Source of the DNA: Pneumocystis sp. 'macacae'
Taxonomy: Eukaryota > Ascomycota > Pneumocystomycetes > Pneumocystales > Pneumocystaceae
Assembly: GCA_018127085.1 (NCBI GenBank)
Contig: CM030720.1
Location: forward strand, 124,001-188,000
Direction: 5' to 3'
Length of the DNA: 64,000 nt
Position 1 is the first letter of the stretch. Each line of letters begins with the position of its first letter. Below are positions 11,996-25,946 of the stretch, in pieces. A model generated the notes under the pieces. The model searched no databases. It was given only the letters and a program-made list of their open reading frames with translations, and was not told the DNA's origin. The translations under genes were made by a program, and so were the position numbers.

Positions 11996-13968
11996 ATGAA
12001 ATTAAAAAAGCCAAAAAACCAAATGAGACAAAGAAAAGTTGCGTTAACCTTTGGAATTGTTTTAAATGCTTTATTTTTACGTGTTTTATTTAGGAAAATA
12101 TTTTTAAACATTCATTTTATAATTGGAATGATACACAATTACTGACTTATGATATGGAAGTTTTTGAGTTTCAAGTAGGGGTTAAGAATGTGTTTGAAAG
12201 TATACTTATTGTTTTTAGGCTGCTAAAGTTGTTTCAAAGTTAGAAACTTATGGTTATTATTTAGATTATTTAACTGCATTAAAAGTATTAAAAGGGAACT
12301 ATGCTCGAGGTGATGTAAAGCGTGCTGTTGAAGTAAATATTTCGGATATAATGAAAAAATGTACTTAAATGCTCAGTTTTTTCTGTATTTTATGGAAGCA
12401 AGTGAACTTATTGTGCATCAGATTGATCCAACCATTGAACTTCTTGGTTCTGAGAATCTAAATGGTGTTACTTGTTATTTAGATTCTCTTTTATTTGCTA
12501 TGTTCGCAAAGATTAATTGTTTTGAGATTATGCTTTTTCAGGAAGGAAAAGATCTTGTTTCGAAGAAGCTTTGTACAATCATTAGATTATGGGTTAATAT
12601 GGTAAAAATTGGTTTTTTAAAAAAATTTTAACTTAAATAAAAAGCTCCGAGACGGAAAACTTATTACAAGCGATATTATATTAGTATTTTTAAATTAAAT
12701 TCTATATTTATTGATTGATTTTTTTTAGCAAGTATGTGATGCACTGAGTGAATGTGGTTGGGAGAACGCGAGTAAAGTACAACAAGATGCTTGTGAAGTA
12801 TATACTTTTATTACGTAAGCATTTGTTTTTAAAATTTTGTACTAATATATTAGGGAGCAATTGGACTTTCCTTTATTAACATTTAAAGTTGTTATAGCAC
12901 ATGGTGGAAAATTTAATAGTGAAGATGATCATAAGGTTTTTTCGAAAATTACTGTACTTTTGTGCATATTTTCATATTTTATATAGTATGTTCATGAAAG
13001 ATTGCTTTGTGTTCCGATTCCTGGTGATTTTCTATCTTCTGAAACTCCAATATCATTGGAAGACTGTCTGTCAGAATATTTCAGTAATCACGTAAAAGTT
13101 AGAAGATATATTGAGCGATCGTTATCTGGAAGAAGTATTGGAAAAAATATTCATCAATGTTTTTATGGTTCTGGTTTAGTTAATGATAATAATAATATAC
13201 AAGAATACAGTGATCATTTGGGCAATTTTTTTTATAATGATATTGTATCTTTACATTCTGAAAGAGATCCTTCTTTAGTTTCTGCATGGCAGTTTTTTCA
13301 ACTTCTTCCATTTTATTCAGACAAAAAACCAGATAATTTAAGTCAATATTTTGTAGAAAGGCTTCCTATAGTAACTATTTGTCTTAAAAGGTATTTATGT
13401 ACTATGGAAGGTGAAGCATATTGCAATAATCGAAAAGTTTTAATCCCGCTTACTCTTGAACTACCTTATTTAATTTCTCATGAAGAAATTTCTACAAATA
13501 ATTCATTAGAAGTTAAAAAGTATAGACTTGTTTTGCAGTCTGCTGTTTGCCATAGAAGTACTGGTGTTACTATTAGTTCTGGTCACTATATAGCTTTATC
13601 CAGAGACATACATTCGAATAAGTTGACTCATATTTTCTATTTTTTATTTTTAAAGTTTTGTAGATGGTTTCTTTTTGATGATTTGGCTTGTCAGAAAGTT
13701 TCTGTTTTTTATGACCCTGATAAAATACTTAATTCGGAGATGCCGTAAGTCAATTTTTAAACAAGTCACTATATCATAGTTATTATCATTTAGATATATG
13801 TTGTTTTATCAATTAGAAAGTTATTTACCAACTATACCTCAGAAAGTTTCGGAAATTGAATTTCTAAAACCGATGAATGATACCCCAAGTCTATTACCAT
13901 TCTGTAATCCTTTAAATAATTCATTTAGTATAGTGAAAAGTTTTAAAAAGAATTGTTTAATACAATAG
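11996..13968 (+). CDS. USP-family ubiquitin C-terminal hydrolase (peptidase C19)
   Basis: This is a deubiquitinating cysteine protease. The Cys box is NLNGVTCYLDSLLFAMFAK (about 12453-12516), the His box SSGHYIAL (about 13570-13595), and a Trp-rich FLFDDLACQKVSVFYD stretch near 13670-13715 supplies the third catalytic residue. Between them, QLLPFYSDKKP and IVTICLKRYLC correspond to the USP fold. The model has about nine small exons joined by short introns (for example 12337-12380 and 13622-13663), giving roughly 530 residues. The N-terminal part, LETYGYYLDYLTALKVLKGN, resembles a fungal USP subgroup with the same NGVTCYLDSLLFAMF signature, but I cannot assign a named orthologue. The start at 11996 is the first ATG that keeps frame into the second exon. 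Confidence 0.8.
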
Positions 13969-14376
13969 GCTATAATTGTTTTAAAATCAGCATTTATATA
14001 GAAAAAGTTATTAGAAATAGATTTATAGAAATTTAGTATATCTTAATTATGCTTTAGATGTACGTGATGTTTCTATTTGAAAATATTAAAGTTAAAAAAT
14101 AGTGTGTTACAGCTTAATAATTTATTATTTTTATAGTTTGCATTTATGCGATATTTAATAAATTAATAAATTTTAATGAAATTTTTTGATTTATGGATTT
14201 TAAAACTAAAAAATTTTAAATATTAATTATATATAATCTAAAGGAATTTCTTAAATTTTGGGATATATTTTTTAGCGAAATATGATGTTCCAAAAGGTCC
14301 ATCTAAGTTTAGATATCATTGTATCTATAAAATACACGTTTCATTAGTTTTAAGTTTGATCATTTGTAATAATAAT
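13969..14376. other. Convergent 3' flanks of the USP gene and NOT1
   Basis: This is an A+T-rich stretch between two stop codons. I see no open frame, RNA fold or repeat beyond simple A/T runs. Confidence 0.6.
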
Positions 14377-17300
14377 TTATTTGCTTGTTCCATCTCCACT
14401 GTCAATATTTTTATTTATATGTGAAAAAAGATTATTAAACCATGATTCAATCTTTTTATCTTTAATAAAAGGCTACAAAAAATGATTGTTACCTCTGGCA
14501 TAGATTTTATAAATGGCAATGACCAAAAATCATAATAAGAATTTTTTAGTAATTCGATAAATGTAATAAGCAAACCCCACTAATAATGTTAGCTTTAATG
14601 TGTTTATAATAGAAAATAAAGTACTGGATGAGGGCGATTGCATATAAATCTTTCTAGTAGAATTCTAAAAGAATATTAAATTTGAATAGTATGAAAATAA
14701 TATAAAAACATACCGAGTAATTTGTTCCTTCATTATGTTATCCTCATCTGTAGAATTTTCAAATAAAGAAAGTAATGTTGAACTAAAATAATATGTATGA
14801 CTATTTGGATATCGTAACTGATTCGTAATAGCTTCAAGAAAATAATATCGACCTGAAGATTTATAAAAATTGCATAAAAATAACGCAATTTTGATTACCT
14901 TCAAAATCCAAATCATTATGTAATTTCATAAAAAGAGTCATTGATGCTGAAGTAGGTGAAAATACAAATGGATTACCATTATTTTGTAATTGAAAATCTT
15001 CAATAGTTTTCATACCTATATATAACACTAAAGAATTAATGAAAGGGATATTAATTTTGTTTTTTGATTCTTTAAAAATATTATCATTAGAAGTGCGTAA
15101 TTTACTAATTATATCAATAGTGATGTCATCTATTTTTTCCCCAGAAAGATAGCTATTTATTTTATCCTTTAATCCAAATTCTTTTAAGATTGAATCAATA
15201 TCTGTACGAACAATAGGATTTTGAGTGCTCTCAGGTAATCGATCTACTTTTAAACCAGGTTGAAAAGGATCTGGCAATCTGATAGTTTTAGGAGATGCAC
15301 TTAATATTAAATTGCGAAGCTGAATACAATTTGAGGGAATAACAGAACAAAAGGAAGAATGGTAATCTGCTAAAAATGTGGGAAAATCGTGAAGAAGCAC
15401 TAATAATAAACGAAGAGTTCCTTTATATAACACCCTGGTCGTATCATGAAGTTCTGTTTCTTCAAGTAATGGAGAAATAAATTCAAGTAAAGTAATAATA
15501 ATTTTGTTATAAATAGGATAACCCTAGAAAAAGTTAATAAGATTTTGTTTTTTTATCTTTTTAAAAACCTTATAATCCGCTAATAAAAGAAGAGATGGCA
15601 TAAAATATCTGTGTGAAATCAATGTAATCCATGCAAAAGTAAATTTTGGGAAATGTAATGGTTGCAATGCCAAAAATGTTTCACTTATATTTTTAAATAA
15701 AATTAAATTTCAAAATTTAGTAATTTTACCTTAACGCTTCAAGAATACTATATTGGATATCTGAGAAATATGATTCATTGTTAAATTCATATAATATATT
15801 TGCAAATAGTTTATAAAATGGTTTTTGATGAAAATTTCCCCCAAAAGTCTCATAATAATTCACAAAAACTAATGCTATAATCGATAAAATACTAGAAAAG
15901 TATCTGACCTTTAATAACACTTTTGGTTTATCATCTTTTTCATTAGAGCAATATTTTATAAGTAAAACGATTAGTTTAGCAAGAGAATCTATTGGAAGGT
16001 AATTAGGATTATTAGAAGATCCAGAATTTTCAAGCTTCATGAAATTATTGATACTAAGATCTATGGCTACTCTGAAAAATGTGTATGATAAGTGCTCATC
16101 AGTGATAATTTTCTCATGTTGTAATTGTAAAATAAACGCTACATATGTTTTCTCATTAGAAGCAGGATGTGTTAATAATCTGATCCATTCTGTGAAAATA
16201 TATGCAAGTTGCTCCTGAACACTTGGTTCGTTTATAGGAGGCAATGCGTTTATTTTTGTTTTTTCTAGGTTTAAAGCATGCAAAAATTGAAAAAGCTCTG
16301 TTATTGATTGAGGAGAATCGTTTTTTCTGGAAAGAATTTCAAATGCGTCGAGACAATTAGTAAAACTTGCTCGATAATTAAAAGGAGGTATAGACAAAAT
16401 TACTTTTTTTATAAGAGAAGCAGTAAAATCAATTATGGTATTGTTTTGTTTCATTATTTGCCTTGAAAGGTGGAGATCTAGCTCAGAAAGTGTTATAAGT
16501 CCTATTTTAATAAGTATGGTCATGACATTGGTATCAAATTTTCGCTTTTATATATCAGTAAAAAGTTATAATTAAAAAGAAAATTAATTTACCTTATCAT
16601 CTGAATAAATTAACCAGAATTCGACATCTTTAGCTGTTTTAGGAGACTGTTCAGAGAATTTTTCTAAAAGAATAGACAATGTTTCGATCATAAGAATTGA
16701 TCCATTGCCTTTAAAAAGTAATTGTAAAACTCTCTGTGCACAAATAAGGATTATATCATCTTTAATTGAGGCTTTTAATTGGGCAGTAGAGTTGCATATT
16801 TGTTTAAGAAATTTATAAATATCATGGTCTAAGGGAACATCTGCCAAATATTGGAAATTAGTTTCTGATAAAATCTTTTCTAGTTCTAAAATTATAATCT
16901 ATTTTTTTAATTTAAATAATTAATAATTAAAAATATCTTACCGTAAGTTTTTCTACCGTTTGATTGATTAAAGCTGGTAAATTAAAAGTCCCAGTATTCC
17001 GTTGATGCGGTATTTCTAAATCCGTTCCATATATATTATTATCAGGTGTTATATCTACTTGATGGGCCGGTTCTTCATGAGCTAATAAAAATTAAAATTA
17101 TAGTAAAAAGAGGCTTGCAAACCATAAATAGAAATAGCTTGTGATGCCGTCTTTGGGATTCGAGAAAACTCTTCATAAATTGCAAATTGTTGTGCAGTAA
17201 GTCCATGTGGTTTTAAACGCAAAGGATCGGGAAGGGATAATGGAACCCTCTGTACGGAAGGATCTATGAACGGCTGTCGAGAACGTGACTCTTTATGACG

Positions 17301-20300
17301 TTTTCTATTCATAATTGCTACTGATAAATTTTCATTAATTTCCGGAATTGCTCTTTCCATTGCTGTTTTTCCTATTATAGAACACGCTAAATCAAGATTA
17401 TCTGAAACAATTAACATTGCTGCTTGTTCTGGGAACTGTTGATTATTTATTCCATTTTGTAAAAGAATATTACGTAAGTTAGCAGTTATACTAATACGTA
17501 AAGCTTCTCTACATGTTACTAATGCCAAACTACTTGCTAAATTTTGAACCATTATATGAGCAGCATTCTTCATTTTTTCTTCATTAGGATCTGTGGCAAA
17601 ATCCTTTGTAATTAACTCTTTTGTGGATATCCCTGCAATGGTAACTGAGCGTTCTACAACTGGACCAATAATCTAAAAACAATGTTAAATTTATTATTAT
17701 ACTATGATTAATTAAATACTTCTCGAACAGCTCTATCAATGGCAATTTGGAGTACTCTTTTCAAACTTGTTGCATTCATGAACATGGTAACGCTTTGGTT
17801 AATAACTAAATGATTTGAAAGATTTGGTATTACAAAGTTTGTATCTATAAGATTATTATGGGAATATGTTGTCTCGATTAGTGTTTTTTTAGAAGACCTT
17901 TCCTGAGTCTGAGTGTATGACTCATTTTCGTTAATTTTTTCAACTTCAGTTTTAGGAGTTCTTCCTTTAAGTAAAGAAGTTGATTCCAAAGATTTCATTT
18001 CTATATTCAGTTTTTTACATAATACTTCTATTTCAAATTTTAAGTTTAATTTTATATCAGCGGACTCATAAAGTTCGACTAGTAATTTTAATATACCCAT
18101 TATCCAAGCATTAGGTGGTTTGAATACTTTCGAATTTGCTGCTTGTTCAAGAACTTTACACGTAAAGGGAAGGACAACAATTAATCGTTTAGAATCATAA
18201 CCCTCTAATAGCAATTCCTTGAACGCAATATTATTATGTTTAATTGGTTTATTTTGAGATAATGTCATTCCTCCTAGCCAAGAGCCAAGGTTTTTCAAAA
18301 GACTTCTTTCCATGGTAGAAAGTGCAGTTTTTTCGGAATTCAAAAGAATGATAATATTCGCATATGTTTCGTGTAAAATCTGTTGTTTTAGAAGACTTAT
18401 ATTTAAAACGTTTAAAAGCTGAAGGTACAAAGAATGGTAATTGGGCTCTGTACTGGCCCTTTTAACAACAAGATGCTTTGCAAACCAACTGTAGTAGTGT
18501 TCTAATAAATATTCACGAAGTTCTTCTGCTTTCTGATCAAGGTTCCCATGAGACATATTATTAATGATGAATAAAATTTTGTCTTGGATGGATTCCGAAG
18601 GATCCTCGAAAAAAGAAGCATCACGTAAGGGCTTATTAAGACGTAAAGACGTGAAAGGTAAATATTGTTGAACTTGGTTTGATTCAGCTGTTAAATTAGA
18701 ATTACTTGATAAATTAATATGTCTTCCTGCTCCTAAGGAATTACGAATGTTTTGCACAAGTTCTGGGTGAAAAATTTGTAAATGTGTCACCCTCAAAATA
18801 TGCGATGAATATTGTGGCCATTCGGAAATTCTCGATTGAAATTGAATCAATGCTTGAACCCCAAAGTTAAACATATTTGAATTTGGTGGCTGCTGTATAG
18901 CATCTAAAACATAACGTAATGCAATCCCAAGGGGAATATAGGATAACAATTGATACTGAATAAGACTTCCAAATAGTATTGCGGTAATTGCTAGTGCATT
19001 AGATGGATACTCTGGGAAAAAACGATATTCATCAAATAAACTATGAAGCATACAAGCAAAAAGATCTTGATCTCTAGGATTTTCTGATATTTTTAATTTT
19101 TGTAGTAGAACGATACAATCGCTGATGCTAAGATCACCTTTGTAAAGACGTTGGTAATAAGTTTCTTGCTCTTGTTCAACATCTCTAGAAAATGTATTCG
19201 TTTCGTTATTTGAAGTAATGATTTCATCTCTACCTTGACCGATGTTCATTAAACGTGGATATACTTGTAAACAGATGGTTTGAATTGATCTAAAAAGTTC
19301 GCTATTAGCAGCTGACATGGAGCTAAAATAATAATGATTAGATGAAACTAGAATCAAAAGGAAACCCTTACTTATTCATAAGAACTCTTAAAAAATCGGC
19401 AACTGTTTCAATGTGTAATCTAGTTGTAGATGAAGTATCTGAAAATTGCTGAGTATTTTCCGAAGATGACTTAAGATTTAAATAATCTAAACAAGCTCGA
19501 ACAAAGAAATCATGGTTCTCATTAATGTTATCTTGCAACCATTTCTCTAAATTCAAATATTGTAATTTCGATGCTGATACTGCAAGATCGATTGAAAATG
19601 AATATGGTCGTAATTTCAAAAGCGAATCCTTAATTTTCAAATCTTGAGCAATGCTTAGAATCTGGCTGATGCATGCAGGGTTTTTCAAATGCAGTCTGAT
19701 AAAGGAATTTCCCATGTATTCAGGATTGACTTGCCAAAGTTTAATAAATACTAATTGACTATTTGAGTATCGAGAGAAAAACGTATCAAATCCTTTATCA
19801 ACTAATTTAGTATGTTCTGTAGTCCATGGTTTCTAAGATGTCAAATTACTTAATAACTTAGGTTAAAAGAAGATACCTGTTTTTGAACTGAACCTAGAAA
19901 GACTAATTCAGGTGCTAATTGTGATATTTTATCTAAGAATGCAGATGCATTTTCTGTAGACTTTGGGTTATCAAAAAGCATGATTACAGTTTTTATTATA
20001 TCAAGACAATTCCATATTTGATATTCCAAACTGACAGCAAGAGCTTTTACAGTAGGGTTTGCGTTTTGAAAATTTTCAACAGTTAGTATTTTTTGACAAG
20101 GATACGATAAAATATCGAACGAATCACGAGGAATGAGTGATAAAAAATGCAATGTTTGAAGTTGAGAACGAGGATATTTCCATGATGTCCATAAAAATTT
20201 TAAGGGAAATTCTGATTTATCATTTTTAGCTATCCCCAATATTCCTTTGAAAAAAATTCCTAGTTTAAAGTAATCTTTTGTTGGAAGTAGTGACCTATCT

Positions 20301-21537
20301 AATCCTTTCATAATATTTTCTGGATTTAATTCAAAAACCTTTAAAATAAGTTAAATTAAAAGTATAATTTAAGTAAAAGGATTACTATTTCGGATATTAG
20401 TTTTCCAAAGATTTCTGGTTCCCAATGAAGAAGAAAATTCGGTGTAGACATAATGAATAAAATGTCGCAAATCATGTTCGAAATTTCATCTAAAGACATT
20501 TTTTCTAAAATCCTGTTTTGATGAAACAGTTTTTTTAGAGTCTCCTCGAAACCAATAATATCTAAATCGGTGTTTTTTAACACGTCAATAATCATTTGTA
20601 AAGTGTCATCTAATTTCCTATGTTAATGTAAGAATATTGTTAATCATTACAAATCAAAAGATTGGGTAATACAGATGCCGTTCAAGGGCCTCAATAACTG
20701 TAATTGGTATTTCTTGATCTGAATATTGTTCACGGATAACAGTATCAAGCAAAAATTTTTGATGTGAAGTAAGTATGAATGTGTTATTTTCCGAAAGATA
20801 TTGGTTTAGAAAAGATACCATTTCTGCACTTGTTAATTTTTGCCGGTATTTTTGACTTTCAATGATCTCAATGACGCCATATGCGTTTTCTGTTAATATA
20901 TCGAACGCTGATAATTAATCTATCAGTGAATTGTTCGAAGAAAAAGTGAAAAGATGGGTTATTCTTACCCTGTAGATCTTTCTTTGATGACAATAAAAGA
21001 CTCGATGCCAAGACAGATTTCTGAAAGGCATCAAGATCAAAATATTGACAAAATTTGTTAATGTCAAAATCGTTGAAGATGCCCGAGACAGCGCCTGAAA
21101 TAGCACTTCCAAATTGATGTGATGCAGTAGGTGTTGTTGATAGCATTTGAATCTCTTCTGATAGCAATCTATAAGTTGCAGGGTTTTCATGTGTTCGTGT
21201 TAGCCCCAAAATTGTCCCCACATTGTACTGAATCAGTCGTCGCAACAAATGCAGATAAATGTCTGGTCCATTTTCCTGATATAACTATATAAATGTTAGC
21301 CTTTTATTAAAAATAGAAATTTCTCCGTTTAAAAGGCTTTTCACATACATCTTTCAGTTGCATTACTGTTGTATCATAATTATCTTTTGTTAACGTTGAT
21401 AACAGAAAAAACACCTGAACTCGCACTATTGTTTGCAGCGACGAAATGCCTTGCGGCGAGCCTTGCCCTGCTGGCGGTGACCCCCTCCGGACCGGTCTGA
21501 TACTTCCACGTCCTGTCGCCGCCTGTTCCTGGCTCAT
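14377..21537 (-). CDS. NOT1: CCR4-NOT scaffold subunit Not1 (CNOT1/Cdc39)
   Basis: Not1 is the scaffold of the CCR4-NOT deadenylase complex. The coding span is about 7.2 kb and gives roughly 2,150-2,200 residues after removal of about a dozen short introns. Conserved blocks in order are [20 protein letters not shown] (N-terminal repeats), [10 protein letters not shown] with [20 protein letters not shown] (the MIF4G-like segment that docks Caf1), [20 protein letters not shown] (DUF3819 helix bundle), then the Not1 superfamily domain ending [20 protein letters not shown] and [11 protein letters not shown]. The last join is best explained by a 41-nt intron at about 14452-14492, which restores the family pattern PEIExxF. 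The N-terminus ([13 protein letters not shown]...) is low complexity and unusually G+C-rich. The reading frame stays open upstream to about 21657 but without an ATG, so 21537 was chosen. Confidence 0.92.
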
Positions 21538-22336
21538 TGCTCGCTGCACTCGAGACCCGCTGTCGGAGCCGCTATATCTTGTCCTAACCGTTTCCCTGAC
21601 CTCGTGCACATATTTGTCCCTTTCTACTATTATATTTATGTTATCTGCTCTGTACACTCGGTTGTTCTAAATTCTTGCTGATTTTCTTTTTTAATTTTCT
21701 TTTTAATCTTTTCATGTACTCTTTTTCATTTGTTTTTTATTTGTTTTTATTTCTATTTTTATGGTTTTGATGGACTTATTTATACTCTTGTTTGTATTTT
21801 ATGTTCTAAGGATAGCTCGTCTATTCTATGTATTGTCACGTGAAAATCTAATTTTCTAACAAAATATTCAAAATGTAATTAAGATGAACATTTTTCTCCT
21901 TTTATGTTGTTCGAATTGGTTTTAAATTCTGAATCATTTTATTTGTGTTAATTTTTGTTTATTTATATGTATTCTTACTTATATACGTATTGTATATGTT
22001 AAAAGTATATTATTATGAATCTGTATAGATTTATTATATGCCTGAGGTTCTTCGGGTACATATGTGTCCTTTTTAGAGAGTCGATATAGGCCGTTGATAT
22101 CGAGCGATCTTTCTCTTTTAAAACGACCAACATAAGATTCTTGAGTCTAGTTTGGTCGGATTGGTCTGAGATAAGTGATAAAAAACGGCGTATTTGAAGG
22201 AGCGTGTTTCTCGATTTTGCTCTAGTTTTTTGGATTCTAAAACGAGTAGACTTAGATGCTTTTATAGACAATTGACTGATCTGGTTCAGATAACATATGC
22301 AAGCAGGAGGTAGAGGAGAAGAAGGGTTTTTTGGAA
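21538..22336. other. Divergent intergenic region NOT1 / CDC15-like
   Basis: These are the 5' flanks of two divergent genes. Positions 21538-21660 continue the G+C-rich patch and the open frame of NOT1, possibly 5' UTR. From about 21670 the sequence becomes T-rich on the + strand (long T-tracts, TTTTTATTTG words), and from about 22020 it is mixed. I see no gene. Confidence 0.55.
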
Positions 22337-25300
22337 ATGGGAGAAGATGCATCAGGTGTTTTGAGTTTTTGTAATCATTTTTGGGGAAAAGATGACCGAG
22401 GAGTGAATGTTTTGTTTAATCGCATGAATGAAGCCAAAACTATATGTGAAGAGGTTCGGTCGTTCTATAAGGATTGGTATGTGGATAGAAGGATACATGC
22501 ACGCTGTATGCATATCTTATTTGTTATATATGCGTTATATTGTGTGCAGTATATGCGTATTACTTTTATTCTGTATCGGAGCAGCTATTCTGATGATTTC
22601 TTTTGTAGGGCGACAATTGAAGAGGAATATGCTCGGAGATTGCAAAGATTGGTGCGTGGAGTGTTATGTTCACATGAAATTGGAACTCTTCGCGAGAGTT
22701 TTGTTACTCTGCAGAAAGAAACAGAAACGATAGCTAAACAGCATTCAAATATTGCGATTCAGATTCGTAGTGAGTTAGAAGAGCCACTGCATGTATTTTC
22801 TTCGGATATGCGTACAACACGTAAAGCTGTATGTTTTGTTTTTTTTTTTATTTAGAAATAGACCGTTTGTAGATTCAAGCGAATTTGGAGAAACTTCGTA
22901 GAATAAAAACTGCACAAGAACAACAATTGCATAAGGTTTGTTTTTCTGTTTTTTTGTATTTTGTTTATATTTTCAAGTGTAAGGAAAAGATTGAAGATAA
23001 AAATAATAAAGGTTCTTCTAATGGCTTGCAATCGGGTTTGTTTTCCGGGAAAAATTCAGATAAAAGTAATTCAAAGACTGATAAAAGTCAAGTTTCTGCT
23101 CAAAATAGTTGAGTGGTGTTTATTATCAATGGAATCAATTTATTTTATTTAGATAACGACTATATGCTTGCGGTTACTGTGCTCCAAGAGACGTCAATTA
23201 AGTGGATTAGAGAATGGAAAATTGCATGTGATGTATTTTATTTTATGTATTTTGTTTACATTTTTACGTTTTATATTAGAAATTTCAAGATCTTGAAGAA
23301 AGGCGTATTAGTTTTATTAAATCAAGTTTATGGACATTCTCTGGTATTATATTGGAGACATGTACTAGTGATAGTAAAGTATATTTTAGATATGCTTTTG
23401 TGCCTTTTAAAAAGTTGTTAGTCTTGTCAGAAAATTCGTGAATCTATTGGAAGATGTAATCTTCAAAATGATATACAATTATTCATTCGAACTAAGGGTA
23501 CTGGACAAGAAATCCCAAGTAAGTGATTGTTGTATGTTATTACATAATTTTAATGTTTTAGACCCACCTAAACCTAGAGATCCCCGTGATGGGTTTGAGG
23601 ATTTAAATGAACCTCCTTATTCTATAGCTCAATTTTCTCGAGTTAGTGATCCTCAGTTTCATTCTGATATTATGATGCAACGCTTTATACTTAATGAAAA
23701 TAATATTCATTTGTCTCCAAAAATTCCTCCACTTTCTGCGGAAACTCAATCTGAACAACTTTCGAAAGTAGATTCTAATGAGGTTCCTCTTGATGGTATT
23801 ACTCAATTTTGTAAAAATGATTCTTTGATCTCGAGTTCTTCGAACACTAAATCATTTTCGCCTTCGACTTCAGTATACCCTTATAATACCGAAACACACA
23901 CTAGTACTTCATTCTTTAATTTTAGGGGTCGTAATAAAAAAGATACGTCTTCCTCTCCGGGACTTATGGTCAAAGATAGGTATTCTTTTAACTCAGATGA
24001 TAAAAGACAAGAACTTGTATCATCCGCACAAGAATCGTCGACTTCTGTTGATAAAATGACTAAAATTAGAAGTCGATCTACTTCCCCATTTAAAAATTTT
24101 AGTTCTAAAAAAAGTCTTGAAAAAACTAAGTCTCCATTGCTTGAAAGGCTTAGAGGTATGGGTGTTGTTAGTGATTCTGAAGTAGAACCAATTGATCCAC
24201 GTGCTAATGTAGTGTTGAATGTGGGTAATAATATGTTTGATGTAGAATCGAATCTGAAAAATCAAAAACCTAGTCTTTATGATCATGATGATCCAGTTGT
24301 GTCTGCGCTTGCTCAGTTTAAGGTTTCTTCTAAAATTCCTTTACCAACAAAGAAAGAGCCTACAAGGGTTACATGGCATGATTCTGCTAACAAAAATTGT
24401 GTTCAAAGTTCTGAATCAATAGAAAGGAGTCATTGTTTTTCTACAGAGCAACCTCAAAAGTTATTTTCTAATGTTCAGTCTTCTCCAATGCCAATACCTC
24501 AAAGACCAAATTTATCTATGCCTGGTAAACTTGCTAAGCAATATGATACTCTTAATGCGCCTCCACCTGCTGTAACTTCGGCTAAAATGAAGCATATAAG
24601 TCAAGGTTATGTTAGACAAATGAAGGATATTTATGGTTCATCTGAAAAAAATCCATATTTGCAATATGATGTTATGGCAGCTAATCAAAATTCTTATTAT
24701 GATCAAACTCGGAATATGTATCCAGAGAAAGAAGTATTACCAATGAGTGGAGAAAAAATTTTAAATGGGAGGTATCAGATACATGAGAATACGAGAATGC
24801 CAATGGTTTCAGGGAAACCTTACATGAATTCTAGATCTATTTTGAGAGCAGCAAGTCCTCAGCCACCATATCAGGCTATTTCTCCGGATCATGATTACCT
24901 TAGGTCAGGGTCTCATTCTCCAGTTATTTATAAATCTGCATTGCCTGGTTCTCAATATCCATCAAGAGTCGAAAGGCCTATAGAATCATTTCCGAATGGT
25001 TCTATGCAGCGTTCGTTAACACCTGGTCCAGGAATGAGAAATTCTGACCAGTATTATACTCATAGTTCAAGGCAGCAGTCTTCTACATCTTCTACTTTTG
25101 ATATTGTATTGGATGCTAATGGTAATTTGATAAACAAATATTCGCGTGCAAGGAGCGCTTCTCCTTGTCCTGGTAGTCATAAACCAATCCCTAGAGCTGG
25201 ATATAATTATAATGTTCCAATTGAGTATCCACCATATAGTAATTTAGTCTCTGATTATGGCGATTGTTATCGTGAAGATGCTCGAGTTTTGGATCAGGTT

Positions 25301-25612
25301 CCTATTCATACTGATAATAGAGTATATATGGGTGGTTCTTTTCCTTTACAGTATACAGAAGATGGAAGAAGAATATTATTTTATGGTATATTTAAATTAT
25401 AAATTTATTGGTGTTTAATTTTTTTAGTTCGTGCATTATATGATTATCAGGCAGCTATACCTGAAGAGATAAGTTTTGTTAAAGGCGATATACTTTCGGT
25501 ATTAGAAATGCAAGAAGATGGATGGTGGGAAGGTGAAGTAGTGAATTTGAAAAAATCTAAGCGCGGTCTATTTCCTAGTAATTTTGTGCAACGTACTTCA
25601 ATTATTTCATAG
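22337..25612 (+). CDS. F-BAR and SH3 protein of the Cdc15/Imp2/Hof1 family (cytokinesis)
   Basis: These proteins bind membrane at the division site and recruit actomyosin-ring components. The start at 22337 gives SFCNHFWGKDDRGVNVLFNR, SFYKDWATIEEEYARRLQRL (split by an intron at about 22479-22609) and SIKWIREWKIACDKFQDLEE, the order of an FCH/F-BAR domain. It continues to SCQKIRESIGRCNLQNDIQL and IPNPPKPRDP. A long Ser/Pro-rich disordered region follows in one large exon (23562-25390) with many SP/TP sites. The last exon encodes an SH3 domain: ALYDYQAAIPEEISFVKGD, DGWWEGEV and GLFPSNFV. About 970 residues, close to fission yeast Cdc15 in size. Domain order cannot by itself separate Cdc15 from Imp2 or Hof1, so no symbol is given. 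Confidence 0.87.
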
Positions 25613-25946
25613 TACCATTTTATTATGATTTAATAGCATATTGTATTAGGTTTTCTAAAATTGTTATATATATACATATATTAAAAATTACTATATAGTA
25701 TGTTATTTTATTTTAGAAATGTTTATATCTTTTAGTAGAATTTTTATAATTTGAGGTTTATAGATATATATTCGTCGCTTTCATCTTTAAGATTAGCTGT
25801 ATCTAAGGGTAATACTTATCTATCTAATGATTTGAATTTTTTTCTATAAAAAATATTAAGATTTATAAGAAAATAGAAGATTACGACTATTTTTCTGACT
25901 TGAGATAAATATTTTATATTGTTTTTTTTATTAATAAAAATTAATT
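25613..25946. other. Intergenic CDC15-like / seipin
   Basis: This very A+T-rich spacer contains the 3' flank of the F-BAR gene and the 5' flank of the seipin gene, with an ATATATAC run near 25660-25680. No coding signal is visible. Confidence 0.55.

Noticed and set aside
21538..21657. N-terminal extension of NOT1 to 21657
   Set aside because: The frame is open but offers only GTG codons; the first ATG is at 21537. Kept as a remark only.
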